Shown: positions 42,622 to 52,323, numbered from the stretch's first letter. The stretch is 64,000 nt of DNA from Paulinella micropora (GCA_009731375.1 BJOX01000098.1:891498-955497), one strand, 5' to 3'. Made by a program: numbers and translations. Notes: generated by a model not told the origin, from the sequence alone.

Positions 42622-43554
42622 TTAAACCTGCGTGTATGATATTTTATCTTTAATTTCAAAGTGTTTAGCTTTTGCCTCCGCTTGCTTTTTTTCTTGTTCT
42701 AATTCTTTTTTGTATTGTTCAGCCAGTTCTTTCTGCTCATCTGCTGATTGGGCATCGGCTATCGCTTTCTCTATTCCTGTGCCAAGTTTGATAAATTCTG
42801 TTTTGCTCAAGCTTTTAATAAATTTAGTTGTAAAGCCCGCTTTCTTCATTAATTCAATGTATTTTTCTTTTAATTCCTTTTCAGCCTTTTTCTCTTCTTT
42901 TGTTTTCAATGGCATCTGCTTTTCTTCTGGTGCTTGGGGTGGTCCTAGTTGTGGTGCTTGTGGTGGTGCTTGTGGTGGTCCTAGTTGTGGTGCTTGTGGT
43001 GGTCCTAGTTGTGGTGCTTGGGGTGGTGCTTGTGGTGGTGCTTGTGGTGGTGCTTGTATGTATTGAGGTTGGAAAGGCGGTAATAACATTAAATTATTTT
43101 TTCTATCTTGTTCAAATTTTACATCCTCTATAAGTTTTTGCTCTCTGTTCGCCTCCCTTATTAATTCTTCTTGTCTTTCTTTAATGTCAGCATTCTCCTT
43201 CCTCTCCATTCTTTTCTTCTCATCTTCTGCCTGTTCTCTTAACTTCTTTTCCTTTTCCTCCTGCTCGTGTATTAGTTCATATTTTTTCAGCAGGTTGTTT
43301 TGTATCTGGTTGCGGTTCTCGTGTTCAAGACGATTGAATTCGGACTTGATTATTCGCTCTTTTGTAAGACCCCGCCTGTGGGGTTTGTTCATATATTTCA
43401 AAAACAGTTTAACGATTTGAAGTGTTGAAAGGTCATTCGTTTTCTCACCAAAGTTGAGATATGCTCGTTTGCCTTTCACTTTGATATATGGTCGACCATC
43501 TTTGGTTCTGTATATCCTCGGCGGTCGTTGTTTTCGCAGTTTTTTTACAACCAT
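42622..43554 (-). CDS. Basic, coiled-coil, Pro/Gln-repeat protein
   Basis: 310 residues from ATG 43554. The N-terminus (RIYRTKDGRPYIKVKGKRAYLNFG) is basic; a Lys/Glu-rich coiled coil occupies about 70-150; a repeat of APPQ/LGPPQ units spans about 165-215; a second Lys/Glu-rich helix ends the protein. Proteins of this kind accompany the capsid genes in other Polintons, but the function is not known. An ACCCCGCCTGTGGGGT palindrome lies inside the gene at 43369-43384, in frame, and resembles half of the hairpin repeats. Confidence 0.72.
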   Translation of the reverse strand: MVVKKLRKQRPPRIYRTKDGRPYIKVKGKRAYLNFGEKTNDLSTLQIVKLFLKYMNKPHRRGLTKERIIKSEFNRLEHENRNQIQNNLLKKYELIHEQEEKEKKLREQAEDEKKRMERKENADIKERQEELIREANREQKLIEDVKFEQDRKNNLMLLPPFQPQYIQAPPQAPPQAPPQAPQLGPPQAPQLGPPQAPPQAPQLGPPQAPEEKQMPLKTKEEKKAEKELKEKYIELMKKAGFTTKFIKSLSKTEFIKLGTGIEKAIADAQSADEQKELAEQYKKELEQEKKQAEAKAKHFEIKDKISYTQV

Positions 43555-43681
43555 TGTAGGGACACCCTACGACCCGACTTTTTGGCGAAGCTTTTTTTAA
43601 AAAAGGTTCGTATATGTTAGAGAAAAAAATAATAACATAATTTACATTTGAATCCGCCTGTGGGGTTGTAGGGGTTTACCC
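43555..43681 (-). promoter_or_regulatory. Promoter of the coiled-coil gene with hairpins P8 and P9
   Basis: TGTAGGG-ACA-CCCTAC touches the ATG at 43555-43570. The TATACGAACCTTTT motif (minus) lies at 43601-43616. Repeat P9 at 43653-43685 (CCGCC-TGT-GGGGT then GTAGGGG-TTTA-CCCCTAC) ends the next gene upstream. Confidence 0.65.
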
Positions 43682-43987
43682 CTACCGAAATTTGACTGCT
43701 CCGCCTCGTTGCTTGCCGTAGCCTTGCTTCATTGCTGCCTTCGCTACACGGTCCGCATAAGGCTATCCGACATCACTGAGAAAGGTAGCACCTCTTGAAA
43801 TCAATTGGTTCTTCTTGATAAACCTATTAGCATCCACTATCGCTTTTCCGACCTTGGCCCAATTAACTTTGCCCCCTGTTTGTTTCTTTTTTCCCTTCTT
43901 CTTTCGTCCTCCTGCTTGTGGCATTGAAGGATTGTAGCTGATGTTGTAACCTGATGGATTACTGATAATCACTGGTGATGTTGGCAT
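43682..43987 (-). pseudogene. Small basic core-like protein with an in-frame stop
   Basis: 74 codons from ATG 43987 to UAG at 43763, then 26 further codons in the same frame (ending GYGKQRGGAVKFR) to a UAG at 43682-43684 that is part of hairpin P9. The protein is rich in Lys, Gly and Gln, with a KKKGKKKQTGGK stretch and a short hydrophobic region, like DNA-condensing core proteins of adenoviruses and Polintons. The tail after the stop keeps the same composition, so the UAG probably arose recently, perhaps from CAG. The function is inferred only from composition. Confidence 0.55.
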
Positions 43988-44023
43988 GCATATAATGTAT
44001 ATAAAAAATAAATAATAATAAAA

Positions 44024-44851
44024 TTACTTTAAGCGAATATTGAAGTTCTTTCGTAATTCATCAGATACCGCATCAACATACAAAAAGTTAAACCGTTCCT
44101 TGGTCGCCTCGTGATATTTTTCAATAAAGTAGTCTAAATCATAACCGAGGTCCAAATGTTTATACACGAGTTCAATTTTATCCTGAGACTGACCAGGAAA
44201 AATAAGAAGGTAGTCTAGCTGTTTAATCGCCTCAGGCCGTAGGTCGTTAAGGTATTGCGAACTCATAATCACCTTTGACTTGTAGTGTCTATTTTTTTTA
44301 AGTAGGTCGCTCACAGACTTATCCCTTAAACCACTACCCAAATCGTCTAACACGAACACGACTTCTGGTGTGATGTATTTGCTCGGTCTCGGTGGTTTTT
44401 CGCCTCCCTCCTGTTTCTTCTTTTCTTCTTTTCCAAAATAAAGAAACTTCGGCTTTTCTACTTCATCTTTCTCGTCTTGAACAATTTCGCCTTCTTCTTG
44501 CTCCTCATCAGGTTTATTCAGTTTGTCTAACTCGTAATCAATCACACTGTATCCTTCCGTTTTCAAATATGTGTATATAGCCATCGGGTTTCCCTTCTTC
44601 TTGAAGTGCTTCACCATTTCTTTGTAGATGTGGTCCTTATGAACCGTGCTGGCAATAATAACAATCCTTGTTTTTCTGTCGGTTGCTCGTTTCAGGATTT
44701 CAAACAGTGCCGTTGTCTTTCCCGATTTTTTTCTGGCAAGCAAAAATATATTGGCATACGGTTCATCAAACAACTTATATCCTTTTGCCAATTTGTCGCC
44801 ATCTCCGTTTTGCTTGACTGGTCTAACTCGTATATCGTTAATTTTTTCCAT
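44024..44851 (-). CDS. FtsK/HerA-type genome packaging ATPase
   Basis: About 275 residues. Walker A is ARKKSGKT at 39-46 and Walker B is VVFVLDDLGSG; SSQYLNDL fits the following conserved Gln motif. A long acidic insert (EEQEEGEIVQDEKDEVEK) lies between them. This is the A32-like ATPase that pumps DNA into the capsid in Polintons, virophages and large DNA viruses. I place the start at the ATG that follows a GTG by one codon; AATATAGAG lies just upstream. Confidence 0.88.
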   Translation of the reverse strand: MEKINDIRVRPVKQNGDGDKLAKGYKLFDEPYANIFLLARKKSGKTTALFEILKRATDRKTRIVIIASTVHKDHIYKEMVKHFKKKGNPMAIYTYLKTEGYSVIDYELDKLNKPDEEQEEGEIVQDEKDEVEKPKFLYFGKEEKKKQEGGEKPPRPSKYITPEVVFVLDDLGSGLRDKSVSDLLKKNRHYKSKVIMSSQYLNDLRPEAIKQLDYLLIFPGQSQDKIELVYKHLDLGYDLDYFIEKYHEATKERFNFLYVDAVSDELRKNFNIRLK

Positions 44852-44910
44852 CACTCTATATTTTCTTCAAGCCAAAAATACTTACGAATTTTTAATTCAT
44901 AACATTGTTG

Positions 44911-45297
44911 CTACGCAACGAATTCTAAACAAATAACAATTCTTCCAGCTAGCAGGTCAGTCTCAATACTGCCATTGTCTGTTTTAAGCACTCTAAAACT
45001 GTATTGTCCGTCGGTCCAATTAATAATCCCCAAGTTGTAGCTAAGATTGGAATGTTTGCGGTATTGCTATCAGCGAATGTGCCAATGATTCCAATTCGGT
45101 CCATATGAAGAATTTTTTGTTTTCGTTTCAGTCATATCATTCATATAGTGGATATACTTAACATTCATTCTAGTTGGGGTAAAGTTCAATTTAATGGTTT
45201 TGTCAAATGTTTTGCTACCGCCCGCAAAATCATTACTCAGAAAAATAATCTTTTGGAATTTATAGTCCATCGTGATGACCTCTATACTAATGCTCAT
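44911..45297 (-). pseudogene. Small beta-rich virion protein, frameshifted
   Basis: An intact frame runs 75 codons from ATG 45297 to 45070. After it, a second frame (RIGIIGTFADSNTANIPILATTWG) and then a third (INWTDGQYSFRVLK....GRIVICLEFVA) continue in a way that reads as one protein of about 128 residues ending at UAG 44911-44913. Two small indels, near 45095 and near 45020, would account for this. The pattern KTIKLNFTP..MNVKYI.Y at the start and LEF at the end suggests a small single-domain beta-sandwich virion protein, as found in several Polinton-like viruses. No firm function. Confidence 0.5.
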
Positions 45298-45339
45298 AAA
45301 CTTTTTATTAATTACTGCTCGGACTGCCTGCGATTTCTA

Positions 45340-45529
45340 TTCACGGGTCAGTGTTAAAAAAAATGAAAGTTGTGTGTGGTGTATTCAAAAAGGAATAGAA
45401 ACAAAATTTAAATGTGTGTATAAACCTTTTAGTGATTGGTGTGTTAGTTTTGATGAAGCTATTCCGCTAATCTGCTCAAATGATGCTTCGTGGTATAAAA
45501 TCTATTCGTTTGAATGTTCACTTCTTTGA
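45340..45529 (+). CDS. Possible small Cys/Trp-rich protein
   Basis: A plus-strand frame in the only gap of the minus-strand block. The part after an A run at 45356-45363 (KKNESCVWCIQKG...FKCVYKPFSDWCVSFDEAIPLICSNDASWYKIYSFECSLL) has a protein-like composition with a CxxC. It ends at UGA 45527-45529, overlapping the end of the minus gene. The start is unclear (the frame extends upstream without a convincing ATG). It may be real or may be chance. Confidence 0.3.
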
Positions 45530-45864
45530 ACTAGATGGGCTAGGAAGCACAATTCCTATTAATAAACTGATAAGTCCCACATAAATGTTTCCCACTTCAC
45601 CACTGACATTTGGGTCAGACAACCTCACGATACAAAGGGTTATAATGGCAATAATGATACCCATTTGAAACAGATACTTAATAAGACGGCTGTCAGTTGG
45701 TCTGTTTTTTATACAACAACAATTCCAGTTATCTTCCAATTCGTGGTCAATTTTTTTTCTTCATTCTTCAACGAAATGTCTAAAACACGGTTCTTCAACT
45801 CTGTTGTCATCTCGCCATCCGCCATATCAATAATAGGTGGTGGTGGGTGTAATCTAGGAGGCAT
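45518..45864 (-). pseudogene. Small two-TM membrane protein, frameshifted
   Basis: ATG 45864 opens a frame (MPPRLHPPPPIIDMADGE) that stops at 45709. A second frame (about 73 codons, stop at 45518) overlaps it and joins at a run of eight A (minus strand, about 45752-45759). The joined protein has a Pro-rich start, a charged helix, a CCC stretch, and two hydrophobic segments (MGIIIAIITLCIV and VGLISLLIGIVL). It looks like a minor membrane protein of the virion. The ATG overlaps the fibre gene stop, suggesting coupled transcription. The single-base run error could be a sequencing fault. Confidence 0.55.
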
Positions 45865-48800
45865 TGGTAGGTTCTGCTACTAAATTGGTTTGGTCTTGTA
45901 TTATATTAAGTAAAGTTTTATTTTGTTTTTCTAAATAATTCACCTTGTCAGATAACTCTTGAACTGCCTTAACTATTGGCGCTATTAAATCAAAATAATT
46001 CATTGTTTTTAATTCTTCCGTTGTCCCGTCTTCTTTTGACATTTTATGGTCTTCAACTGGATTAAAACATATTAATTTTTTTTCAACTAATTCTTCAATA
46101 TCCTGAGCAATAAATCCGCAATTCTCTCTTTTTGATTCTCTAAGTTTGAAGCACTTTGGTTTGAGGGCATTGATAAAATCTAAACCGCAGAATTTGGCAT
46201 CTCTTATGTCGGTTTTGTGTCTCCTGTCCGAGGTATTAACAATACCACTGCTTGTAAGTGTTGCTCTCGTGTTCGCCCCCGTGGTTTGGAAATAACAAGT
46301 GCCGTATTCCTTAAAATACATCTCATTCGTATTTCTTTTACAAAATATGCAGTGGTTATCGTCAGACCACCTTATACCGCACGTAGTTGTCGTGCCGTCT
46401 GAAAAGTAAAGTTGAGCGGCTGAGTTGTTAATTATTATGCTGGCGTCTGTTGTAAGGCCACTTTTACACCACAAATATCCGTCGCTTCCTCTCAATGACA
46501 TCAACAATTGCTCAGCACTATTTTCCCATATAAAACCTTCGTTTGTGCCAGAACCCGATCTAAATCTCATAGCATAACTATTAAATCCATTTCCTGCTGT
46601 TGCTGTTCCTCCGTTTAGACTTCTGCTATTCGCACCTCCTCCATTTGTTGCCATATAAATACCCCACGCTGTGTTTGCTGTTTCCCACATATATATCCCC
46701 CTAGTGGTTCCTCCATCCACTCCTCCTTGAATTCCTATTTTTGCTCCGCCAGTTAATGTCGTGGTCGTTAATATAACAGAGTATGTTATTCCCGCATTTG
46801 CTGTTAGCACCCCAGCATTGCTTATGTTCATCGCCTCAGTCCAAGTTATGTTGCTTCCTGCCGTTATTCCTGATTTATAATAAAAAGCAGTTTGCCTGCT
46901 CCTTTCCCTATTAGAAAGTTTGAACCGCTATTGCTTGATTTCCAGTTCGTGCCGTCATAATAAGAATCAAAAGCAAGATTTATGTTGTCGTGTGATACAT
47001 TCAATTGTTGGAAAATAGGATAAGCGTCGGTCGCTGTAAATGCTTGTATATGTGGGCCTTGTAAAGTTGTTGTGCCATCTACTGCGGCTGGACCATATAA
47101 TTCTAATCCGCCAGTTGCTCCTGTGCCTTTTGTTGTTCTGCCTATGATTATTGGTTTGGTTGATGCCGTTGTTATTCCCACATTCACCGTTATTAATCCA
47201 GCATTATCTATGTTCATCGCCTCAGACCAGGTTATAGCACTCCCCGCTGCTATTCCTGATTTATAACCAAAAGAGAGTGTATTACTCACCTTTGCTATTC
47301 GGAAATTCGCATTCGCATAACTTGATTTCCATCCAGCATTATCCAAATAAGCATCAAAAGCAAGAATTATATTGTTATGTCCTAAATTGGCTATTGTAAA
47401 TATTGGGTATGTATCTTCTGTTGTAATCGCTTGTATATGCGGCCCAGAAGTAAAATCACCGTAAGCACCATATATTTCTAATCCAGCCGATGGACCTGTC
47501 CCCTTCGTTGTATTGCCTATGATTATTGTCTTACCTGTCGCTGTTGTTATTTTGGTGCTCGCGGTTATTGTCGTCCCTGTTATTGTCGTCCCTGATATCG
47601 TTCCGCCACTCGTTATATTGTTTGAATTCATATCCAAAGCACCATAAAATCGCATTCCACCCGCATTGTTAAAACGGACGATATCGGACGAAGCAGACTT
47701 ATTATCCAAAAGTTTTGAAATATAAAGTCCTGCTCCTTTTACATCAAATGCTACATTTGTAAATAGGTAGCCTCTCTGGTCGGCGGTTCCACTTGAATCA
47801 GTATTTAAAGTATATAAGAAAGACTGCCAATCACCCGTTGTCTGCGAAAAGAATATATCTCCTCCATTTTGGTTTAATATCCTTGCTCCATTATATGTAA
47901 TATTTCCGCCATTAATGATATCCACATTATTAAAATCTGCTTGGTTTAACAAAGTAAGCCCACGTATATAATTTCTCGTTCCATTAAATATTTTAATTCC
48001 CGTTATTATTTGGTCTCCTGTTAGTTTTACATTTTGCCCGTCTAATGTGTCCGCATACCCTTTTGTCGCTCCGTCCGTCGCTAATGTCGGCGTTCCAAGG
48101 TTGGCTGTTTTGCTACTATTACAATCTAGCCCCGAAGCATTTACCCAACCGACTATGGCTCCATCAATAATGAAACTTATTTTTTTCGCATTTATTTCAA
48201 AGTTATAATTTATGCCCGTGCTCATATCAAGGCATCCGATAGTTCCTATATCGGCTGTGGAGTTAAAAACCACGAATGTTCCTTTTGTTGTCGCATTCGT
48301 TGAATTTCCTGTTATTTCAAGACCACTGCTAAATGTCTTAATTCCTGCTATGGTTTGGTTTCCTGTTATTTTCACATTTTGTCCGTCTTTTGTAGCTACA
48401 TAATTTTTGGTCGCCCCGTCTGTTGAAGCGGAAGGGTCTGCCAAGTTTGTGATTTTTTTGTTGTTCAAAGATAGTGTAGTGCCAGATGCGGTCGCGATTA
48501 AAGTATCGCCCGAATATAACTCTACATACGACCCAGTTATTTGTATCGGATACCAAGTCGCTGTCGCTGTTTTTTGTGCCGCGATTACTCCTATTTTTGT
48601 ATCAAAGGCTATGCAAATCCCATCAAAAGAAGCAGGATTAGAAAAACCATTTACTTCTATTGTTGATGTAAATTTTTTATTTCCTGCTATGGTTTGGTCT
48701 CCTGTTAGTTTAACAACCGAAGTGTCAAGGGCGGAAACATCAATGCCATCAACCAAATTAACATTCGTTATACTTTTAGTTCCCATATTTATGTCGCCCG

Positions 48801-49772
48801 ACATCGTCCCACCCGTTAAAGCGAGATAAGTTGATGACCCAGTAGCATTCACCCAGTTTGTGCCGTTGTATGATAGTAATTGTCCGTTTGCGGGTGTTGT
48901 TATTACTACATCACTTAAAGCATCTATTGATTTAGTTCCTAGCCGTGTGTCAAAGTCAGTATTTGCCCTCGCGGTGGTGTAGTATAAGTTAGTGCCTTCT
49001 GATAAATTGGTGGTGCTCTTGGTTGCCAATTGAGTGTCAAACCTAACATTCGTATAGTATAGATTAGTCCCTTCTGCTAAATTGGTGGTGCTCTTGGTTG
49101 CCAGTCTCGCATCAAAGTCTGTATTAGCTCTCGCGGTGGTGTAGTAAAGGTTTGTCCCCTCTGCTAAGTTAGTGGTTGATTTAGTCGCTAATTGAGTGTC
49201 AAATCTCGCATTAGTATAATATAAGTTGTTCCTTCAGCTAAGTTGGTTGTTGATTTAGTCGCTAGCCGTGTGTCAAAGTCTGTATTAGCTCTCGCGGTGG
49301 TGTAATATAGATTGGCTCCCTCTGCTAAGTTGGTGGTGCTCTTGGTTGCCAGTCTCGCATCAAAGTCTGTATTTGCTCTTGCTGTCGTATAGTATAGATT
49401 AGTTCCTTCTTTTAAGTCTGCGGTCGTTTTCAATAAAAACCTAGCATCAAAATCTGTATTAGCCCTCGCTGTCGTATAGTATAAATTGGCGCCTTCGGCT
49501 AAGTTAGTTGTTGATTTAGTCGCTAGCCGTGCGTCAAACCTTCCATCAGTATAGTATAAATTTGTGCATTCTTTTAAGTCCGTTGTGCTTTTGGTAGCCA
49601 GTCGGGTGTCAAATCGGCCGTCGGTAAAATAAAGATTTACCGGGTCGGCATCTTCTGGCACCCTATCAGTGTTTAAGCCAATAATATTAGTGTTCGTTAA
49701 ATCAAGGTTAGCTATATTTAGACTATCAACAGCTAGCTCATTCAATCCTAATAAACTTTTGTATTGGCTCAT
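45854..49772 (-). pseudogene. Long fibre protein with Peptidase_S74 C-terminus, two frameshifts
   Basis: About 1,300 codons from ATG 49772. The N-terminal part is a tandem repeat of about 29 residues (unit near TNLYYTTARANTDFDARLATKSTTNLAEG, about eight to nine copies). The middle holds beta-helix-like segments with repeated LTGDQTIAG and SEAMNIDNAGLITVN motifs. The C-terminus (about 46060-46225) has TSDRRHKTDI, the Ser-Asp/Lys signature of the S74 intramolecular chaperone that trims itself from trimeric fibres. One base is lost near 49220 and one indel lies in a T run near 46850; repair of either restores the repeat pattern. Likely role: trimeric host-binding fibre. Confidence 0.78.
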
Positions 49773-49847
49773 TGAACCGCTATATAATTAGTTTATTAAT
49801 AAAAACTAAATAATATTATTTTGTATATTAATATAAACAAATAGAAA
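49773..49847. promoter_or_regulatory. Divergent promoter between the fibre gene and the charged-protein gene
   Basis: A 75-bp AT-rich spacer. On the minus strand TATATAGCGGTTCA-ATG precedes the fibre; on the plus strand AATATAAACAAATAG lies near the ATG of the next gene. Confidence 0.6.
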
Positions 49848-50336
49848 ATGCCGAGAGGTAATAGAGAGGTCGCTATGAAGAATCTTGAAAAGGGTTGGGA
49901 GGCGAAGAAGAATCAGGCTAAGCAAAGAAAGATTGAACGGGCGAGGGAATTACTAGCGGAGGAAGAGGCGAAGAATACGAAAGAAATGAATGACGATGAA
50001 AAGATAGACCACATCACAAAGAAGCAGTTGGCGAAAGATATGATAGATGGTAGAGACGGTGAAAAAAGTGAGGAAAGCAGTGAAAGCGATGAAGAAGTAG
50101 AGCACGATTTCGTAGATATCGTCGCACGACGGGTTGCGGGTATGAAATTGAAGACCAAACAGAAGAAGGCAAAGAAAGCGGTAAAAAAGAAAGTGCCTGA
50201 ACTAGAAGAGAGCGAGAGTGAGAGCGAGGAAAGCGAGGAAGAGGAACAGCCTAAGAAAGGTAAAGGTAAGAAATCAAACATATCAGTTAATGTTTATAAC
50301 CAGCAACCCGAGAAACCAAAAAAAAGAAAACAATGA
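49848..50336 (+). CDS. Highly charged Lys/Glu/Ser protein
   Basis: 162 residues with a basic helical N-terminus, an acidic Ser/Glu cluster (EKSEESSESDEEVEHD), a Lys-rich helix, a second acidic cluster (EESESESEESEEEE) and a basic C-terminus (KPKKRKQ, like a nuclear localisation signal). No domain is recognised. The layout recalls chromatin-binding or DNA-packaging proteins. It lies directly upstream of the integrase, with a promoter motif between them. Confidence 0.65.
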   Translation: MPRGNREVAMKNLEKGWEAKKNQAKQRKIERARELLAEEEAKNTKEMNDDEKIDHITKKQLAKDMIDGRDGEKSEESSESDEEVEHDFVDIVARRVAGMKLKTKQKKAKKAVKKKVPELEESESESEESEEEEQPKKGKGKKSNISVNVYNQQPEKPKKRKQ

Positions 50337-50362
50337 TGTTTCAAAGATATTTTTAAAGTTCT

Positions 50363-50376
50363 AATATAGGAACCTT
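50363..50376 (+). promoter_or_regulatory. Integrase promoter motif AATATAGGAACCTT
   Basis: The same TATAGGAACCTT core as before the MCP gene, about 22-35 bp before the integrase ATG at 50398. Confidence 0.68.
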
Positions 50377-50397
50377 CACCAAAAACTTGGAGGTGCG

Positions 50398-51422
50398 ATG
50401 GATTACAAACACAGCAATCCGCAAAATACTGAAACAGGAAGTGATGAGGCGGAGTCTTTGCTAGATGAAGAAGAGCTTGAACAACTGAAAATTAAAGAGG
50501 CTTCTGAAATACACCATCAATCTAAAACAATTAAAAAATGGAATACTATACTAGCCCCTGAGCCTGAACCATTAAGCCAAGTAGAACAAGTGTTTATTGA
50601 CTTAATGGATATGTCTAAAATAGCTACTAAGAAAAGAAACAAAAACAACTATTTTGGATTAGTAATGATTGATGTTTATTCACGTCGTGGATGGATTGAA
50701 CAGATCAAAAATAAATCAACTGGCGAAGTATTGGAAGGATTAAAAAAATGCCGAAACCTAAAAGGTTTACGTCAGACAACGGTAGTGAATTCAAAGGACA
50801 AGTGGCAGAATACTTCAAAGATAACGGAATTCAACATACTACAAACGAAGTTGGCGACCACCGAACTATGGGAATAGTAGATAGATTTATTAGAACAATA
50901 AGAAATGATTTAAATTGGATGTGGGAAGTCAATGATGATTTTATTTGGGTTCCTTACATTTATGAAATTGTTAATAATTATAATAATACATACCATAATA
51001 CAATTAAGGCTACACATATGGAAGTCTATGACTGTAAAAAGAAAAACGATCAAGAAATATACAGAGCCGGTATTATTAATAAATTTCCTAAGGGCTCAAC
51101 TGTTAGAAAAGAACTAGAACGAACTGTTTTTAGTAAAGGCGATGTTCAGTTTTCAAAGAAAGTATATACAGTTAAAGGCAGTAAAGGCTTCAAGTTGGTT
51201 TTAAGTGACCACGAAATAGTCAGCCCACAACAATTATTAAAATCTAAAATGGAATAACAAACTGATGAAGTCAAACCTCAACTAGCTGACAAAGTAAAGG
51301 AAGCAACTAAACAAAAAAAGACCGGCCACTTATTAAAATCATTAGATATAAAACCGGAGAATGAATTGAGAGGAACACGTCAAAGAAAAAAGAAATTAGT
51401 TTTAGAGTATGATGATTTATAA
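50398..51422 (+). pseudogene. rve-family integrase, frameshifted and with an in-frame stop
   Basis: The first frame (ATG 50398 to 50877) gives an acidic N-terminus and the first catalytic strand (FIDLMDM...VMIDVYSRRGW). A run of seven A at 50741-50747 marks the shift to the frame holding SDNGSEF and GDHRTMGIVDRF. The final acidic residue is Asp (D-x34-D) where most DDE integrases have Glu. A C-terminal SH3-like part follows (FSKGDVQFSKKVYTV..SKGFKLVLSD). UAA at 51255 is followed by 54 more codons in frame (ending KKKLVLEYDDL), so the gene is truncated too. It integrates the element; the 6-bp duplication shows this worked once. Confidence 0.85.
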
Positions 51423-51499
51423 ACCGAACACATTTAATCCAATAAGGTTATTAAAATGTTTATCTGTTTCCTTGTGACCTGATTTATAACTATTTGAAA
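51423..51499. other. Short convergent spacer
   Basis: An AT-rich spacer between the integrase end and the GIY-YIG gene end; no hairpin repeat is seen here. Confidence 0.5.
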
Positions 51500-52052
51500 T
51501 CATAGATCCACATTCGCATAATATTTTTTCTTTGCTTTCTTATCTAATTTTTCTTTATTCAATTCATAATAATTCTTTTTCCATTTCTTGATATTTTCTT
51601 TATTTAATTCACTATACACTTTCATTTTTTCAGTCATTTTATCTTTATCTTTTAACCAGTAATCATTCTGATATTTTTTTAACTCTCTCTTTGTTTTCTT
51701 CCAAATATTGTTTTTTCTTTTGATTGTTTCTATCTTTATATTCTTCTTCCCACTCTTTTTTTGTTCTTCCTGCAATTTGTTTATTTACACAATTTTCAGT
51801 TTCTCTAATTATTTCTCCTTCTCTTTTACAAAGTTCCATTTTGCTATTACAAGGAAACATCTCAATAAGTTCAATGTAGTTGTCATCATATTTTAAAATT
51901 TCGTGTGATGAAATATACAATTTGTTTGTTTTGAAAAGCGATCTATGATCATACAATCTTTTATGTAATGGATTTGTAGTGGAACCAATATATATTTGGT
52001 CGGTCTGGTGCGAACGAATAGCATAAATCTTTCCTTGCTTGTAGTCTGGCAT
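51500..52052 (-). pseudogene. GIY-YIG endonuclease, frameshifted
   Basis: The frame from ATG 52052 begins GKIYAIRSHQTDQIYIGSTT, where YAI and YIG are the two strands of the GIY-YIG fold. It continues with KRLYDHRS (catalytic Arg region) and an ELIE segment (catalytic Glu). It ends at 51663 in a Lys-rich helix; a second frame, 51775-51500, continues the same Lys/Tyr/Glu-rich repeat, so an indel in an A run near 51700-51720 probably split it. By family it nicks or cuts DNA and often acts as a homing enzyme. The catalytic domain itself is complete. Confidence 0.8.
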
Positions 52053-52055
52053 TGT

Positions 52056-52113
52056 CCTCTTATGTCTTATTATGTCATTTTCAAGCCCTCTTATGTCTTA
52101 TTATGTCCTTTTC
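52056..52113. repeat. 27-bp direct repeat upstream of the GIY-YIG gene
   Basis: CCTCTTATGTCTTATTATGTC-TTTTC occurs at 52056-52082 and 52087-52113 with one difference. It lies at and just before the start codon and could be a regulatory site. Confidence 0.7.
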
Positions 52114-52323
52114 TTTAATATGAAATTATTTGAGCAAATCCACAACTACCGAAACACAAAAATACTATTTGGAGAAATTAGCATTCTTTTCGCTTTGTCA
52201 AAAATCGTGTTTTCGGCAAAGGAGAAAATCTGTAGGTCTATTTTACAGTTTTCGTGTTTTGGTCACGGGCTCATTTCCTTTTTATTATGATATGAGGTTG
52301 TAGGGGTTTACCCCTACATTTCT
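52114..52323. other. Subterminal region with hairpin repeat P10
   Basis: No supported gene. TGTAGGGG-TTTA-CCCCTACA lies at 52299-52318, touching the right TIR. Confidence 0.6.

Noticed and set aside
46864-49029. Separate fibre genes at 45854, 46864 and 49188
   Set aside because: The repeat pattern continues across the breaks, so one gene with two indels is simpler than three genes.
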